A stretch of DNA of 41,611 bases from Acaryochloris sp. IP29b_bin.148 (GTDB lineage Bacteria > Cyanobacteriota > Cyanobacteriia > Thermosynechococcales > Thermosynechococcaceae): contig NZ_JANQOY010000001.1 in the NCBI RefSeq assembly GCF_028285565.1, positions 1 through 41,611 on the forward strand, given 5' to 3'. The position numbers were made by a program, and so were the translations under genes. The notes beneath the pieces were generated by a model that was not told the DNA's origin, searched no databases, and worked only from the letters and a program-made list of their open reading frames with translations. This document shows, in pieces, positions 8,064-17,442 of this stretch (position 1 is the first letter of the stretch; each line of letters opens with the position of its first letter).

Positions 8064-9536
8064 ATGCCTAACGATTCTGCGTCTTCTAACGCTCACGTAT
8101 CCATATCTCCCATTAAATTTGGGACGGATGGCTGGCGGGGCATTATTGCCAAAGAGTTTACCTTTGAACGATTAATCAAAGTGGCACCTGTAGCCGCGGA
8201 GGTATTGGAGGACACCTACAGTAGCCCCGACTCCCAACGGTTGATTATTGTGGGTTACGATCGCAGATTTTTATCCGAAGAATTTGCGCAGGCGACTGCC
8301 GAAGTCGTCCAGCAGGCAGGCTATGACGTGCTGCTTGCCAACACCTTTGCCCCTACCCCTGCTTTTAGTTGGGCGGCTTATCACCGCCAGGCCTTGGGGG
8401 CTCTGGTGATTACCGCTAGCCATAACCCAGGCATTTATTCGGGACTTAAGGTCAAAGGTGCCTTTGGGGGGTCTGTGCCGCCCCCTGTAACCCAGGCGAT
8501 CCAAGATCGATTGGCCACTGCTTCCTCTACCACTGCCCCTAAGCCGGGAACGCTCGATACCTTTGATCCTTGGCCAGACTACTGCCAAGTCTTGGCCTCG
8601 AAGGTTGATATTGATCTAATTAATCGGGCCATTACCCAAAAGCAGTTAACGGTCTTTGTGGATACCATGCATGGGGCGACGGCCAGTGGCCTCCAACGTC
8701 TCCTTACGGCTGAGATCACTGAACTCAACAGCGATCGCGATCCCTTATTTGAGGGCGGCGCGCCAGAACCCTTGCCTAAATACCTCGGAACCTTGATCCA
8801 AACCATCCAAACCCGCCAACAAAGCGCCGAACAAGAAGCGGTCGTTGGTTTTATTTTTGATGGTGATGGCGATCGGATCGCCGCGATGGATGGACAAGGG
8901 ACGTTTCTCAGTTCCCAAATTTTGATTCCCATTCTGATTGAACATTTAGCTGCCCGTCGGCAGATGAAGGGAGAAGTAATCAAAACCATTAGCGGGTCTG
9001 AACTGATCCCTAGGGTTGCAGCGCTCCACCATTTGCCCTTGCATGAAACGCCCATTGGCTATAAATATATCGCCGATCATATGTTAGAAACCGAAGCCGT
9101 ATTGCTGGGAGGTGAAGAGTCAGGCGGTATTGGCTATGGCAACCATATTCCTGAAAGAGATGGCTTGCTGTCAGCCCTGTATTTGCTGGAGGCGGCCGCC
9201 CAAACGAAGCAAGATCTCACCCATTTATATCAGCAGCTACAAGCTCAAACGGGGTACACCAGCTTCTATGATCGGATTGATCTGCCCCTCGCCTCTGAAG
9301 CAGATAAACAAAAGCTGATTGCCCAACTGCAATCTGCCCCCTTTACCCAAGTTCTCGACCAAGCTGTGACCGATGTCCTTGCCATCGACGGCTATAAGTT
9401 TCTGCTCGCCGATCACAGTTGGTTACTGATCCGTTTCAGTGGTACTGAACCTGTTCTCCGCCTCTACTGCGAATCGCATCAGCCTGAACAAATGGCTCAA
9501 ATCCTGGCTTGGGCAAAAGAGTGGGCACTCCGCTAA
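8064..9536 (+). CDS. phosphoglucomutase/phosphomannomutase family protein
   Basis: Alpha-D-phosphohexomutase of 490 residues that interconverts hexose 1- and 6-phosphates for glycogen, nucleotide-sugar and cell-wall synthesis. All four family motifs are present: the phosphoserine loop TASHNP with Ser119, the Mg2+ site DGDGDR at 266-271, the sugar-binding GGEESGG, and the phosphate-binding RFSGTEP near the C-terminus. The substrate preference (glucose versus mannose) cannot be read from sequence by eye. The N-terminal KFGTDGWRG is typical. A 69-aa membrane protein gene follows after 18 bases, probably in the same transcript. Confidence 0.93.
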   Translation: MPNDSASSNAHVSISPIKFGTDGWRGIIAKEFTFERLIKVAPVAAEVLEDTYSSPDSQRLIIVGYDRRFLSEEFAQATAEVVQQAGYDVLLANTFAPTPAFSWAAYHRQALGALVITASHNPGIYSGLKVKGAFGGSVPPPVTQAIQDRLATASSTTAPKPGTLDTFDPWPDYCQVLASKVDIDLINRAITQKQLTVFVDTMHGATASGLQRLLTAEITELNSDRDPLFEGGAPEPLPKYLGTLIQTIQTRQQSAEQEAVVGFIFDGDGDRIAAMDGQGTFLSSQILIPILIEHLAARRQMKGEVIKTISGSELIPRVAALHHLPLHETPIGYKYIADHMLETEAVLLGGEESGGIGYGNHIPERDGLLSALYLLEAAAQTKQDLTHLYQQLQAQTGYTSFYDRIDLPLASEADKQKLIAQLQSAPFTQVLDQAVTDVLAIDGYKFLLADHSWLLIRFSGTEPVLRLYCESHQPEQMAQILAWAKEWALR

Positions 9537-9554
9537 ATTTCAGAAGGTCTCGCT

Positions 9555-9764
9555 ATGTCTTCATCCACGACTTCCTCATCCAATCAACCCTCAATCTTAT
9601 TAAAGCCAGAGTGTTTGGAGGTACTGATTAGTCTCGCTATTTTGCCCTTGCTATTGGCGCTGCTGGGTCAGCAACAGCTGTTGAGAGGCTTTTTAACGCT
9701 AGGCGGCTGGTGTGAAGGCTTATTGCAAGGCATGGCCCTGCCTTTTTTAGAGATTGCCGAATAG
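9555..9764 (+). CDS. small membrane protein of unknown function
   Basis: 69 residues with a Ser/Thr-rich N-terminus followed by one or two hydrophobic segments (about residues 21-40 and 45-66). AGAAGG precedes the ATG by 7 bases, and the gene starts only 18 bases after the phosphomutase stop, so it is probably translated from the same mRNA. I recognise no family. The composition (leucine-rich, few charges) is compatible with a real small inner-membrane or thylakoid protein, but a fortuitous frame cannot be excluded. Confidence 0.5.
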   Translation: MSSSTTSSSNQPSILLKPECLEVLISLAILPLLLALLGQQQLLRGFLTLGGWCEGLLQGMALPFLEIAE

Positions 9765-10211
9765 ATGGCGTCTCGTAACACTCAGGGTACCTGAAACGCG
9801 ACACAGTGGGCGCACTCAGTCAGAGGCATTTCTGGAGGCATCAACCTGTCGTCATCCACTAACGCTGAACTGAAACGAGTAAATCGAGGTTTACCCCCTA
9901 GAATTGGGGTGGAGATATCGTTACTCTGGCTGGGTAGCACTCTGATCGCGTTCCGCTTGATCGCTGTTCAGCCCCCTCGTTTTCACAGATTCCATTCAGA
10001 GCAACCTCTATGTGTTCTTCCCTTGGCCCTTATGGTCCGTTCGTCCCCCTTTTAATCTCAATCTCTTATAAGCATCTAAGACAGTGACTGTAGCCTTTGC
10101 TGTGTAGTATTTTTAGTAACCCGTAGAGTACCCACTTTGTTGTCTCTTAAGATTGGGTAGATATCATACCTATCCAGATCTTGAGAACTTTTCAGGAGAT
10201 CAGCGTGAATA
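9765..10211 (+). other. 447-base leader/intergenic region before ppc
   Basis: No gene longer than about 25 codons, tRNA or known riboswitch was recognised here. Just before ppc, AGGAG at 10194-10198 sits 6 bases upstream of a GTG (10205) that opens a five-codon frame ending TAA at 10220-10222. That frame overlaps the ppc ATG at 10212, which is 13 bases from the same AGGAG. The unusual length suggests an untranslated leader carrying regulation of ppc, but no promoter could be assigned with confidence. Confidence 0.5.
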
Positions 10212-13200
10212 ATGCAGGCTAAGTTAGAGAAATTACTGCTACATCGGATTACAGTTATTGAAGATTTGTTGGAGACCGTTCTGCGAGATGAGTGCGGCCA
10301 AGAGTTAGTGGATCTCCTCCGTCAGCTGCGATCCATGTGTTCTCCAGAAGGGCAAGCGCCTAGCGTACCGGAAGCGGAAGTTCTGAAAGTAGTGGAGACA
10401 CTGCAATTAGACGAAGCTATTCGGGCAGCGCGGGCCTTTGCGCTGTATTTTCAGCTTATTAATATCGTTGAACAACATTATGAGCAAGAGGAGAGCATTG
10501 TGCGGACGCGCGGTGCCATTCAGGACTCCACTGATGCTGCTTCAGAAGGGATGGACGCCAGGGCGATCGCTGACTCTAAAGGCCAAGGGGGGCAGAAGGG
10601 TTCGTCGGAGATGCCCGCCCAAAGCTTATTCGATATGAGCTTGCGAGAGCCTAATGCCGGCACCTTTGCTTGGCTATTCCCTAAACTCAAGCAGTTAAAT
10701 GTGCCGCCTCGTCATATCCATAACATTATTCAAACGTTAGATATTAAGCTGGTGTTCACCGCCCATCCGACGGAGATCGTCCGGCAGACGATTCGGGCCA
10801 AACAACGGCGAATTGCCAAAATACTAGGGAAACTCGATGAAGCTGAAGCAGGTTTGGCGCGTAACACCCGCTCCCCCTGGGAAGTGGATGTTTTGCAGGC
10901 TGAACTGACTGAGGAAGTGCGATTTTGGTGGCGCACTGATGAGCTTCATCAATTCAGACCGACGGTCTTAGATGAGGTGGAGTATAGTCTCCACTACTTT
11001 CGTGAGGTGCTGTTTGATGCGATTCCCCAGCTCTATCACCGCTTAACCCAGCATCTACAACAGGCATTTCCCAACTTAAATCCGCCCCGCTATCACTTTT
11101 GCCAATTTGGCTCTTGGGTCGGGTCTGATCGCGACGGGAATCCCAATGTGACCCCGGAGGTCACCTGGCAAACCTCGTGCTATCAGCGCAATCTCGTTTT
11201 AGAAAAATATATCGCTTCGGTCAAAAAGCTGATTAATCTGTTGACCTTATCTCAATATTGGTGCGAAGTCCCGCCTGGTTTGGAAAAATCCTTGGGGCAA
11301 GATCAGTTGCAAATGCCAGAGGTGTATGACCAACTTTCCATTCGATTTTTGGGAGAACCCTATCGTTTCAAGCTGTCCTACATCTTGAAACGTCTGGAGA
11401 ATACCCGCGATCGCAATCAACAACAGGCCCAATTGATCGACTTTTCCCAGCCTATTCATCCTCAAGGGATGAATGAGCAGATTTACTATCCTGCGGCCGC
11501 TGATTTTTTGGCAGAGCTTAAGGTGGTTAAGGAAAACCTGCAGGCTACGGACATTAACTGTCGTGAACTCGATATCTTGATGGCCCAAGTGAAAATCTTT
11601 GGGTTTAATCTCACTCAATTGGATATCCGGCAGGAAAGTTCCTGCCATTCTGATGCTCTGACTGAAATTATTGATTATTTACAAATCCTGCCTAAACCCT
11701 ATAACGAGTTATCGGAATCAGAACGGCTGCAGTGGCTGGTCCAAGAGTTACAAACTCGCAGACCCTTGATTCCTCCGGAACTGCCCTTCTCAGATCAAAC
11801 GCGAGAACTGATCAATACATTCCGCATGATTCGGCGGCTGCAAGAGGAGTTTGGCATTGAGATTTGCCGCACCTATATTATCAGCATGAGCCATGAGGCC
11901 AGTGATCTCTTGGAGGTGCTGATCTTTGCTAAGGAATCAGGACTCTTTGATCCGGCGACCGCTACGGGCACCTTGCACGCTATTCCCTTGTTCGAGACCG
12001 TGGATGATTTGCAGCGGGCTCCCAGTGTAATGACCCAACTCTTTGATTTAGAGCTGTATCGCAACTATCTGATTGATCCGGTGGCAGCCGCTCAGGTTCA
12101 AGATCCACAGCCCGATCCTGAGGAGGCTGAGGCAGTTAACCTCCACCTCTCTCTTCAAGAGATTATGTTGGGCTACTCTGATAGCAATAAAGACTCTGGC
12201 TTTCTTAGCAGTAACTGGGAAATCTACAAGGCTCAGCAGCGACTCCAGGAAACCGCTGAACCCTATGGGATCTCTTTACGTATCTTTCACGGACGGGGCG
12301 GCTCTGTGGGGCGTGGAGGAGGTCCTGCTTACGAAGCGATTTTGGCCCAGCCTGGCTATAGCGTTAATGGTCGGATCAAAATTACGGAACAGGGTGAAGT
12401 CGTCGCCTCTAAATATTCTTTGCCAGAGCTAGCTCTATATCACTTAGAAACCATCTCTACTGCTGTGATTCAGTCCAGTTTATTGCGATCCACAATCGAT
12501 AGCATTGAACCTTGGCATGACATTATGGAGGATTTGGCCGCGCGATCGCGCAAACGGTACCGTGCCTTAATTCATGAACAAGAAGATCTCGTTGATTTCT
12601 TTTATGAAGTGACCCCCATTAATGAAATTAGCCAACTTCAGCATGCCGCTCGACCGGCCCGTCGACGAGCAGACAATCGTAGAACGCTCGATGGCTTGAG
12701 AGCAATTCCCTGGGTATTTAGCTGGACGCAAAGTCGATTTCTGCTCCCCGCTTGGTATGGCGTTGGTACCGCCCTCCAAGACTTTTTAGATGATAAATCT
12801 GCAGAGCATCTCACCTTACTCCAATATTTCTATGGAAAGTGGCCCTTCTTTAAGATGGTGATTTCCAAGGTGGAAATGACCCTGGCAAAAGTCGATTTGC
12901 AAATTGCGCATCACTATCTCCAGGAATTAACGACACCCGAAGATGTGGAACGCTTTGAGCGATTATTTGAGCAAATCTCTCAAGAATACTACCTAACCCG
13001 CGAAATGGTTTCTAAGATTACGGGCAATTCCCAACTTCTAGATGGTGATCCCAATTTGAAACGCTCTGTTCACCTCCGTAACGGCACCATTGTCCCCTTA
13101 GGTTTTTTACAAGTATCACTGCTGCGACGGTTAAGACAATATCAACGTCAGCAGAGAATTGCCCTCGGTGGCGGTAACGTGAGTGAGAAAGACCTCCTTC

Positions 13201-13256
13201 GCGGTGCTCTACTGACGATTAACGGTATTGCTGCGGGTATGAGAAACACGGGATAG
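10212..13256 (+). CDS. ppc: phosphoenolpyruvate carboxylase
   Basis: Fixes bicarbonate onto PEP to give oxaloacetate, the main anaplerotic route of cyanobacteria. The protein has 1014 residues, typical of the cyanobacterial enzyme (longer than E. coli's 883). The catalytic landmarks are complete: FTAHPTE with His185, [12 protein letters not shown], the SDSNKDSG loop, the glycine-rich [12 protein letters not shown] phosphate loop, and the invariant C-terminus ending GMRNTG. The N-terminal serine motif that plants phosphorylate is not seen. An acidic, low-complexity insertion at about residues 90-140 is likely flexible. The start at 10212 is the only ATG compatible with the family, although its Shine-Dalgarno sequence is far away (13 bases). 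Confidence 0.97.
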   Translation: MQAKLEKLLLHRITVIEDLLETVLRDECGQELVDLLRQLRSMCSPEGQAPSVPEAEVLKVVETLQLDEAIRAARAFALYFQLINIVEQHYEQEESIVRTRGAIQDSTDAASEGMDARAIADSKGQGGQKGSSEMPAQSLFDMSLREPNAGTFAWLFPKLKQLNVPPRHIHNIIQTLDIKLVFTAHPTEIVRQTIRAKQRRIAKILGKLDEAEAGLARNTRSPWEVDVLQAELTEEVRFWWRTDELHQFRPTVLDEVEYSLHYFREVLFDAIPQLYHRLTQHLQQAFPNLNPPRYHFCQFGSWVGSDRDGNPNVTPEVTWQTSCYQRNLVLEKYIASVKKLINLLTLSQYWCEVPPGLEKSLGQDQLQMPEVYDQLSIRFLGEPYRFKLSYILKRLENTRDRNQQQAQLIDFSQPIHPQGMNEQIYYPAAADFLAELKVVKENLQATDINCRELDILMAQVKIFGFNLTQLDIRQESSCHSDALTEIIDYLQILPKPYNELSESERLQWLVQELQTRRPLIPPELPFSDQTRELINTFRMIRRLQEEFGIEICRTYIISMSHEASDLLEVLIFAKESGLFDPATATGTLHAIPLFETVDDLQRAPSVMTQLFDLELYRNYLIDPVAAAQVQDPQPDPEEAEAVNLHLSLQEIMLGYSDSNKDSGFLSSNWEIYKAQQRLQETAEPYGISLRIFHGRGGSVGRGGGPAYEAILAQPGYSVNGRIKITEQGEVVASKYSLPELALYHLETISTAVIQSSLLRSTIDSIEPWHDIMEDLAARSRKRYRALIHEQEDLVDFFYEVTPINEISQLQHAARPARRRADNRRTLDGLRAIPWVFSWTQSRFLLPAWYGVGTALQDFLDDKSAEHLTLLQYFYGKWPFFKMVISKVEMTLAKVDLQIAHHYLQELTTPEDVERFERLFEQISQEYYLTREMVSKITGNSQLLDGDPNLKRSVHLRNGTIVPLGFLQVSLLRRLRQYQRQQRIALGGGNVSEKDLLRGALLTINGIAAGMRNTG

Positions 13257-13275
13257 GTGAATCGAGCCACCCTGT

Positions 13276-13377
13276 TTAGACGCCAATCAGGTCCAACCGC
13301 TGAGTTTTCAGGTGGGCAAGCTGGATAAGCTGCCCGGCATTATCCCAGCCTAGGCAGTAGACGGTGGCCACCGACAC
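13276..13377 (-). CDS. doubtful 33-aa ORF next to tRNA-Ala
   Basis: On the minus strand a frame is open from 13419 to a TAA at 13276-13278. The only plausible start is GTG at 13377. The 33 residues look protein-like (aromatics, WDNAGQLIQLAHL) and could be a small gene or the remnant of a larger one directly downstream of the tRNA. There is no ATG, no convincing Shine-Dalgarno sequence and no recognised family. Confidence 0.2.
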   Translation of the reverse strand: MSVATVYCLGWDNAGQLIQLAHLKTQRLDLIGV

Positions 13378-13422
13378 CCCTGCTATAAAGGTGGGGGCAG
13401 CTCGTTTCGGTGACTTAGATTA

Positions 13423-13495
13423 TGGAGTTAAGCGGATTCGAACCGCTGACCCCCTCAATGCCATTGAGGTGCTCTACCAACTGAGCTATAACCCC
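13423..13495 (-). tRNA. tRNA-Ala (anticodon GGC)
   Basis: The minus strand folds as a 73-base cloverleaf. The acceptor stem GGGGTTA pairs with TAACTCC (one G-U pair), followed by discriminator A. The D-arm GCTCAGTTGGTAGAGC is standard. The anticodon stem CCTCA/TGAGG encloses the loop ATGGCAT, which reads anticodon GGC and decodes GCC (and GCU). The T-arm contains GGTTCGAATCC. CCA is not encoded. A short open frame on the plus strand across this tRNA is a shadow. Confidence 0.96.
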
Positions 13496-13549
13496 GAACG
13501 CGAATATCATCATGCCTTGAAAGACCTTCTATCGTCAAGAACTTTCATC

Positions 13550-13587
13550 AAAACACCGTTACAAAACACGACGAAGGTCGGTGTTTT
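13550..13587. terminator. 9-bp stem-loop with T-tracts on both strands
   Basis: AAAACACCG at 13550-13558 pairs perfectly with CGGTGTTTT at 13579-13587 around a 20-base loop, followed by another T on the plus strand. The shape suits a bidirectional rho-independent terminator. It could stop plus-strand transcription before the next small gene; for tRNA-Ala it lies upstream, so it cannot be its terminator. Confidence 0.4.
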
Positions 13588-13777
13588 TCTCACAAAGCGT
13601 TACTAAATGCAGTTTTAGTTCACGCTATTTATAAAAAATACATATTTAGAGTTATGAGATTTATTTGATTTGCTAATCAATCAAGTTATGATCGAAAGCA
13701 TAAAGACTGCAGCCTTTGATCCACATCAGGATGGGAAGCTCCAATTTCTCATTCGATCTCAACTATGGGAGTCAATT

Positions 13778-13927
13778 ATGAAACTCATCAATTTACTTTC
13801 TCAAGGCATAAAATATTTATCTGAGGCAGTGGGGCGTATATTTGCGCCTAATGATGATCACTATCCAGCAACAGGGGTAGTTCCCTTCTTCGGTGATCCG
13901 TATTACCAATCCATCTGGGTTGACTAA
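13778..13927 (+). CDS. 49-aa conserved-looking small protein
   Basis: The ATG at 13778 has GGGAG 7 bases upstream; the frame stays open further 5' but without such a site. The 49 residues form an amphipathic N-terminal helix (MKLINLLSQGIKYLSEAVGR) followed by a short acidic and proline/glycine tail with YPATGVVPFFGDPY. The tail has a pattern I associate loosely with small conserved cyanobacterial proteins of unknown function. No catalytic motif or transmembrane segment is present. The gene stands alone, preceded by an AT-rich stretch and followed by a strong hairpin. Confidence 0.55.
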   Translation: MKLINLLSQGIKYLSEAVGRIFAPNDDHYPATGVVPFFGDPYYQSIWVD

Positions 13928-13940
13928 AAGCGACGGAACA

Positions 13941-14003
13941 TAAGGATTGGGACTAGGACATTCACCCGTTGTAGGTCAGCTTTGGCCTAGCGACCAATCC
14001 TTA
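13941..14003. repeat. long inverted repeat (10-bp perfect stem plus inner stem)
   Basis: TAAGGATTGG at 13941-13950 is the exact reverse complement of CCAATCCTTA at 13994-14003. Inside it, CTAGG at 13953-13957 pairs with CCTAG at 13986-13990. The predicted hairpin is about 63 bases with a 28-base loop. It lies 14 bases after one small gene and 44 bases before the next. No T-tract follows directly, so it could be a processing or stability element, an attenuator or a small RNA rather than a simple terminator. Confidence 0.55.
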
Positions 14004-14046
14004 CCTAGTAATCAAGTTTTTATCCATGCCTATATAGGCAAACATC

Positions 14047-14493
14047 ATGGCAGAAGGGCTAGTATGGTTGGCCTTATTGGGCGTATTCATTGCGTTAGCG
14101 CGATCAGGATGGATTGAATATCGCAAAGTGGAGGCGTATCGTCTATGGGCACAGTCCTATGAACGTGCCAAATACGATATTTATGCTGTCTTAGGACAGA
14201 AAGAGCAGACCCTAACCTGGGGAAAACCCACCCTAGCGGGCCCAGCCCATCTTTGTTCGACTTCCTTCGATGACATTAGCCAGGTCTTGGTTCGTGTGGA
14301 TGGTCAATCTGTGGACTATCGCAATCCTCCCAGTAGAGGGAAGAACATTGTTTTGGAGTTACAGCATAAAGAGGATGGCACATCGGCTCAAATTCCCTTC
14401 ACTGACGTAACATTGGCAGTACAATGGGCAGAGTATTTGGCCAAAGCACTCCAAAATGTACCCGCTAGCGCTTCTCAGGCCTCTGAAGTCTAG
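14047..14493 (+). CDS. membrane-anchored protein of unknown function
   Basis: 148 residues. A hydrophobic segment at about residues 4-20 (LVWLALLGVFIALA) is followed by a soluble region without recognised motifs. It reads as an N-terminally anchored protein with a small alpha/beta domain: basic and aromatic at 23-50, beta-rich at 55-120, helical at 125-142. I do not recognise the family. No Shine-Dalgarno sequence is evident; the ATG at 14047 is the first start. It precedes nrdR in the same direction after 63 bases. Confidence 0.6.
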   Translation: MAEGLVWLALLGVFIALARSGWIEYRKVEAYRLWAQSYERAKYDIYAVLGQKEQTLTWGKPTLAGPAHLCSTSFDDISQVLVRVDGQSVDYRNPPSRGKNIVLELQHKEDGTSAQIPFTDVTLAVQWAEYLAKALQNVPASASQASEV

Positions 14494-14556
14494 TGATGTC
14501 GTTATGTGCTTTTGCGTCTTTAGCATTGTCCCTTTGCAATTATCGCAACCGCTAGT

Positions 14557-15111
14557 ATGCAATGTCCCTTTTGTCAGCATACAGATAGCAGAGTCCTAGA
14601 ATCTCGCTCAGCAGAGGCAGGGCAAAGCGTTCGGCGGCGACGAGAATGTTTGCAGTGCAATCGTCGATTCACCACCTATGAACGGATCGAATTCGTTCCG
14701 ATTATGGTGATCAAGCGTAATCAGGATAGAGAGCTGTTTGATCGGTCTAAGCTGCTTAAGGGGGTGGTGACGGCTTGTCAAAAAACAGGGCTGGCAGCCG
14801 TTCAACTGGAAACGCTCGTGGATGATGTTGAAGCTGAACTGCAGCAGCAAGCGGTCAAAGAAGTGACCAGTACGGAATTAGGAGAATCTGTTCTGACCAA
14901 GCTGAAAACGTTAAGTGAGGTGGCATATGTCCGCTTTGCTTCTGTTTATAGACAGTTTCGTGGAATTCGAGATTTCGTGGATGAACTCGACCAGTTGAAA
15001 GAAGCCGGTGACATGGTCTTACCGACTCCTTGCGAGAATGATAGTTTGCAGGATTCCATACACTCGGCTCAAGACACCGCTTATCTGGCTTCTCACAGTC
15101 GCCAATGCTAG
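14557..15111 (+). CDS. nrdR: transcriptional repressor NrdR
   Basis: Represses ribonucleotide reductase genes by sensing ATP/dATP. The N-terminal zinc ribbon has Cys3, Cys6, Cys31 and Cys34 in the standard CxxC spacing, followed by [10 protein letters not shown] and the ATP-cone domain (about 49-139) with [14 protein letters not shown]. At 184 residues it is about 25-30 longer than most NrdR proteins; the extra residues are a polar C-terminal tail of uncertain role. No ribonucleotide reductase gene is in the window. It is followed by ribosomal protein S1 in the same direction, an order I believe is common in cyanobacteria. Confidence 0.95.
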   Translation: MQCPFCQHTDSRVLESRSAEAGQSVRRRRECLQCNRRFTTYERIEFVPIMVIKRNQDRELFDRSKLLKGVVTACQKTGLAAVQLETLVDDVEAELQQQAVKEVTSTELGESVLTKLKTLSEVAYVRFASVYRQFRGIRDFVDELDQLKEAGDMVLPTPCENDSLQDSIHSAQDTAYLASHSRQC

Positions 15112-15344
15112 TCAGGGCCGTTTATAGGGCGATTTGTCTTCTTTATAATTACTAAAGAATTACAGAAATATATCGTTCAGGTTTCAGATATTGCGCTAGG
15201 ATGATAGATCTAGTGCCAAATCTAGCTAGAATGATATCAAGTTTGCTCTTGGTATCCACCCAGCGCTCCTAAATTCAGGTCTTTACCGACAAAGGAGACG
15301 TCATTATTCACTATTAGTAAGAAAAAACCTAGGAAAATTAGAGA

Positions 15345-16319
15345 ATGGTCAATCGGGAAACCACACTGCCAGATATTGGCTTTACTCACGACGATTTCGC
15401 CGCCTTACTTGACAAGTATGATTACCATTTCAACCCCGGTGATGTCGTAGCAGGTACGGTCTTTAGCCTGGAACCGAGAGGGGCTCTGATTGACATCGGT
15501 GCGAAAACCGCAGCTTATATTCCGATTCAGGAAATGTCCATTAATCGGATTGAGAACCCAGATGAGGTTTTGCAATCCAATGAGACACGTGAGTTTTTCA
15601 TTCTTGCTGATGAGAATGAAGATGGGCAGCTGACCCTCTCTATCCGCCGCATTGAGTATATGCGGGCTTGGGAGCGAGTTCGGCAACTACAAACAGAAGA
15701 TGCAACGGTTCGTTCATCGGTATTTGCAACCAACCGTGGTGGTGCTTTAGTCCGAATTGAAGGGCTACGTGGCTTTATTCCTGGATCTCATATCAGTACG
15801 CGGGCGGCCAAGGAAGATTTAATTGGTGAAGAGCTACCGCTAAAGTTCTTAGAAGTAGATGAAGAGCGCAACCGCCTCGTGCTCAGCCATCGCCGAGCCT
15901 TGGTAGAACGGAAGATGAACCGTCTAGAAGTCGGCGAAGTGGTGATCGGTACGGTTCGCGGTATCAAGCCCTACGGTGCCTTTATCGATATCGGTGGCGT
16001 CAGTGGTCTGTTGCACATTTCCGAGATTTCCCACGACCATATCGATACGCCTCACAGCGTCTTTAATGTCAATGATGATCTGAAGGTCATGATCATTGAT
16101 TTGGATGCTGAGCGCGGTCGGATCTCCCTCTCTACTAAGCAGTTAGAGCCTGAGCCTGGAGATATGGTCAAGAATCCTCAGTTGGTTTATGACAAAGCAG
16201 AGGAAATGGCTGAGCGATATCGTCAGCAAATGATGGCCCAACAGGAAGGTGGTCAAGTCGAGGCCGATTCTGCCGATGAAGCTGCCACAGAACCAGAGGA
16301 AGTCACGTCTCCCGCATAA
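15345..16319 (+). CDS. rpsA: 30S ribosomal protein S1 (three S1 domains)
   Basis: Binds mRNA on the small ribosomal subunit and supports initiation. The 324-residue protein has three S1 OB-fold repeats, at about residues 30-100, 118-182 and 197-266. The third is the clearest, with GTVRGIKPYGAFIDIGG and GLLHISEIS. The C-terminal tail is acidic and glutamine-rich. This short cyanobacterial/chloroplast form lacks the six repeats of E. coli S1. A 233-base leader precedes the ATG, with AGGAAAA 9-10 bases upstream; a long leader would suit the autoregulation known for S1 in other bacteria, which is inference here. Confidence 0.95.
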   Translation: MVNRETTLPDIGFTHDDFAALLDKYDYHFNPGDVVAGTVFSLEPRGALIDIGAKTAAYIPIQEMSINRIENPDEVLQSNETREFFILADENEDGQLTLSIRRIEYMRAWERVRQLQTEDATVRSSVFATNRGGALVRIEGLRGFIPGSHISTRAAKEDLIGEELPLKFLEVDEERNRLVLSHRRALVERKMNRLEVGEVVIGTVRGIKPYGAFIDIGGVSGLLHISEISHDHIDTPHSVFNVNDDLKVMIIDLDAERGRISLSTKQLEPEPGDMVKNPQLVYDKAEEMAERYRQQMMAQQEGGQVEADSADEAATEPEEVTSPA

Positions 16320-16368
16320 GGGCCGTTACTTTACTCGATGCATCAGTTTGGCTGGATGATGAATCGTA

Positions 16369-17442
16369 ATGACTGATTTTCATCCTCTGCCCCAGCTTGC
16401 AATTCCGATGGGTGATCCTGCAGGAATCGGCCCTGAGGTTATTCTCAAAGCATTAAGTGCACCGCTTCTCAAGGACGTAGCGCATATTTACGTCATTGGG
16501 GAGCGGTCTTTATTTGAAGCTGCTTATGACCATCTCCAACAGCAGGAAGGTTTGGAGGCTGATCAGGCCCTCGCGAATCCGAGGGATCTCGATTTTTTGG
16601 AGGTTGGATTGAATCTATCGCCTATTCCGTGGGGACAGCCTTCGGCAGAGACGGGGGCGGCTAGTTTTCAATGTTTGTCTACTGCGATTACCGGTGCCCT
16701 TAAAGGGCGATTTGATGGCATCGTCACTGGCCCCATTGCCAAATCGGCCTGGAAAGCAGCTGGACATCACTATCCAGGTCAAACCGAATATTTGGCGGAG
16801 CGATCGCAAACTTCAGAATATGGCATGTTTTTTGTGGGGGCCTCTCCCTATACTGGATGGCAACTTCGGTCCTTGCTGGCAACCACCCATATCCCTCTGT
16901 CGGAGGTCCCTCACCAGCTTTCTCCTGAGTTGCTGACGATGAAGGTAGAGCTGCTGAAGAAGACGCTGCAGCGTGAGTTTGGCATAGCGAAGCCGAAAGT
17001 TGCGATCGCAGGTTTAAATCCCCATAGCGGCGAGCAGGGACAGTTAGGTCGGGAAGAAATCGATTGGCTGATACCTTGGGTGGAAGAGATGAGATCGCAA
17101 CATCCTGACCTAACCTTGTCGGATCCCGTTCCCCCAGACACCCTTTGGGTAGGCCCAGGGCAAGCTTGGTACGGTCCCCGCGATCAAATGGCACAACCTA
17201 CCACCTATGACGCCTACTTAGCCCTCTATCATGACCAAGGCTTAATTCCCGTGAAGCTGATGGCTTTTGACCGAGCTGTCAACACCACGATTGGTTTGCC
17301 CTTTGTCCGCACATCTCCAGACCATGGCACAGCATTCGATATTGCTGGCAAGGGGATTGCAGATCCCACGAGTATGATTGCTGCGATTCAACTCGCTGCT
17401 AGCCTAGTTCGCCAACGCCAGCAAACCAAAGTAAAGCTATAG
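16369..17442 (+). CDS. pdxA: 4-hydroxythreonine-4-phosphate dehydrogenase
   Basis: NAD-dependent oxidation of 4-phosphohydroxy-L-threonine in the DXP-dependent pyridoxal phosphate pathway. The 357-residue protein shows the family signatures in order: [10 protein letters not shown] at the N-terminus, [19 protein letters not shown] with a metal-ligand His, NPHSGEQG, the [11 protein letters not shown] loop with the second metal His, and [16 protein letters not shown] with the third. It is slightly longer than E. coli PdxA (329). It begins 49 bases after the S1 gene and overlaps the convergent HPPD gene by 6 bases at the 3' end. Confidence 0.96.
   Translation: MTDFHPLPQLAIPMGDPAGIGPEVILKALSAPLLKDVAHIYVIGERSLFEAAYDHLQQQEGLEADQALANPRDLDFLEVGLNLSPIPWGQPSAETGAASFQCLSTAITGALKGRFDGIVTGPIAKSAWKAAGHHYPGQTEYLAERSQTSEYGMFFVGASPYTGWQLRSLLATTHIPLSEVPHQLSPELLTMKVELLKKTLQREFGIAKPKVAIAGLNPHSGEQGQLGREEIDWLIPWVEEMRSQHPDLTLSDPVPPDTLWVGPGQAWYGPRDQMAQPTTYDAYLALYHDQGLIPVKLMAFDRAVNTTIGLPFVRTSPDHGTAFDIAGKGIADPTSMIAAIQLAASLVRQRQQTKVKL

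Noticed and set aside
8271..9055. Two minus-strand ORFs (105 and 158 aa) inside the phosphomutase gene
   Set aside because: They are antisense to a well-supported gene and have shadow-like composition with no domain resemblance.
13364..13606. 80-aa plus-strand ORF containing RIRTADPLNAIEVLYQLSYNP
   Set aside because: It is the translation of the tRNA-Ala antisense strand, a common false protein.
15144..15232. TATAAT at 15144-15149 and TAGAAT at 15227-15232 upstream of ribosomal protein S1
   Set aside because: Neither has a convincing -35 element at proper spacing; AT-rich leaders give such hexamers by chance.
16724..17194. 156-aa minus-strand ORF inside pdxA
   Set aside because: It is antisense to clear PdxA motifs; length alone does not make it coding.
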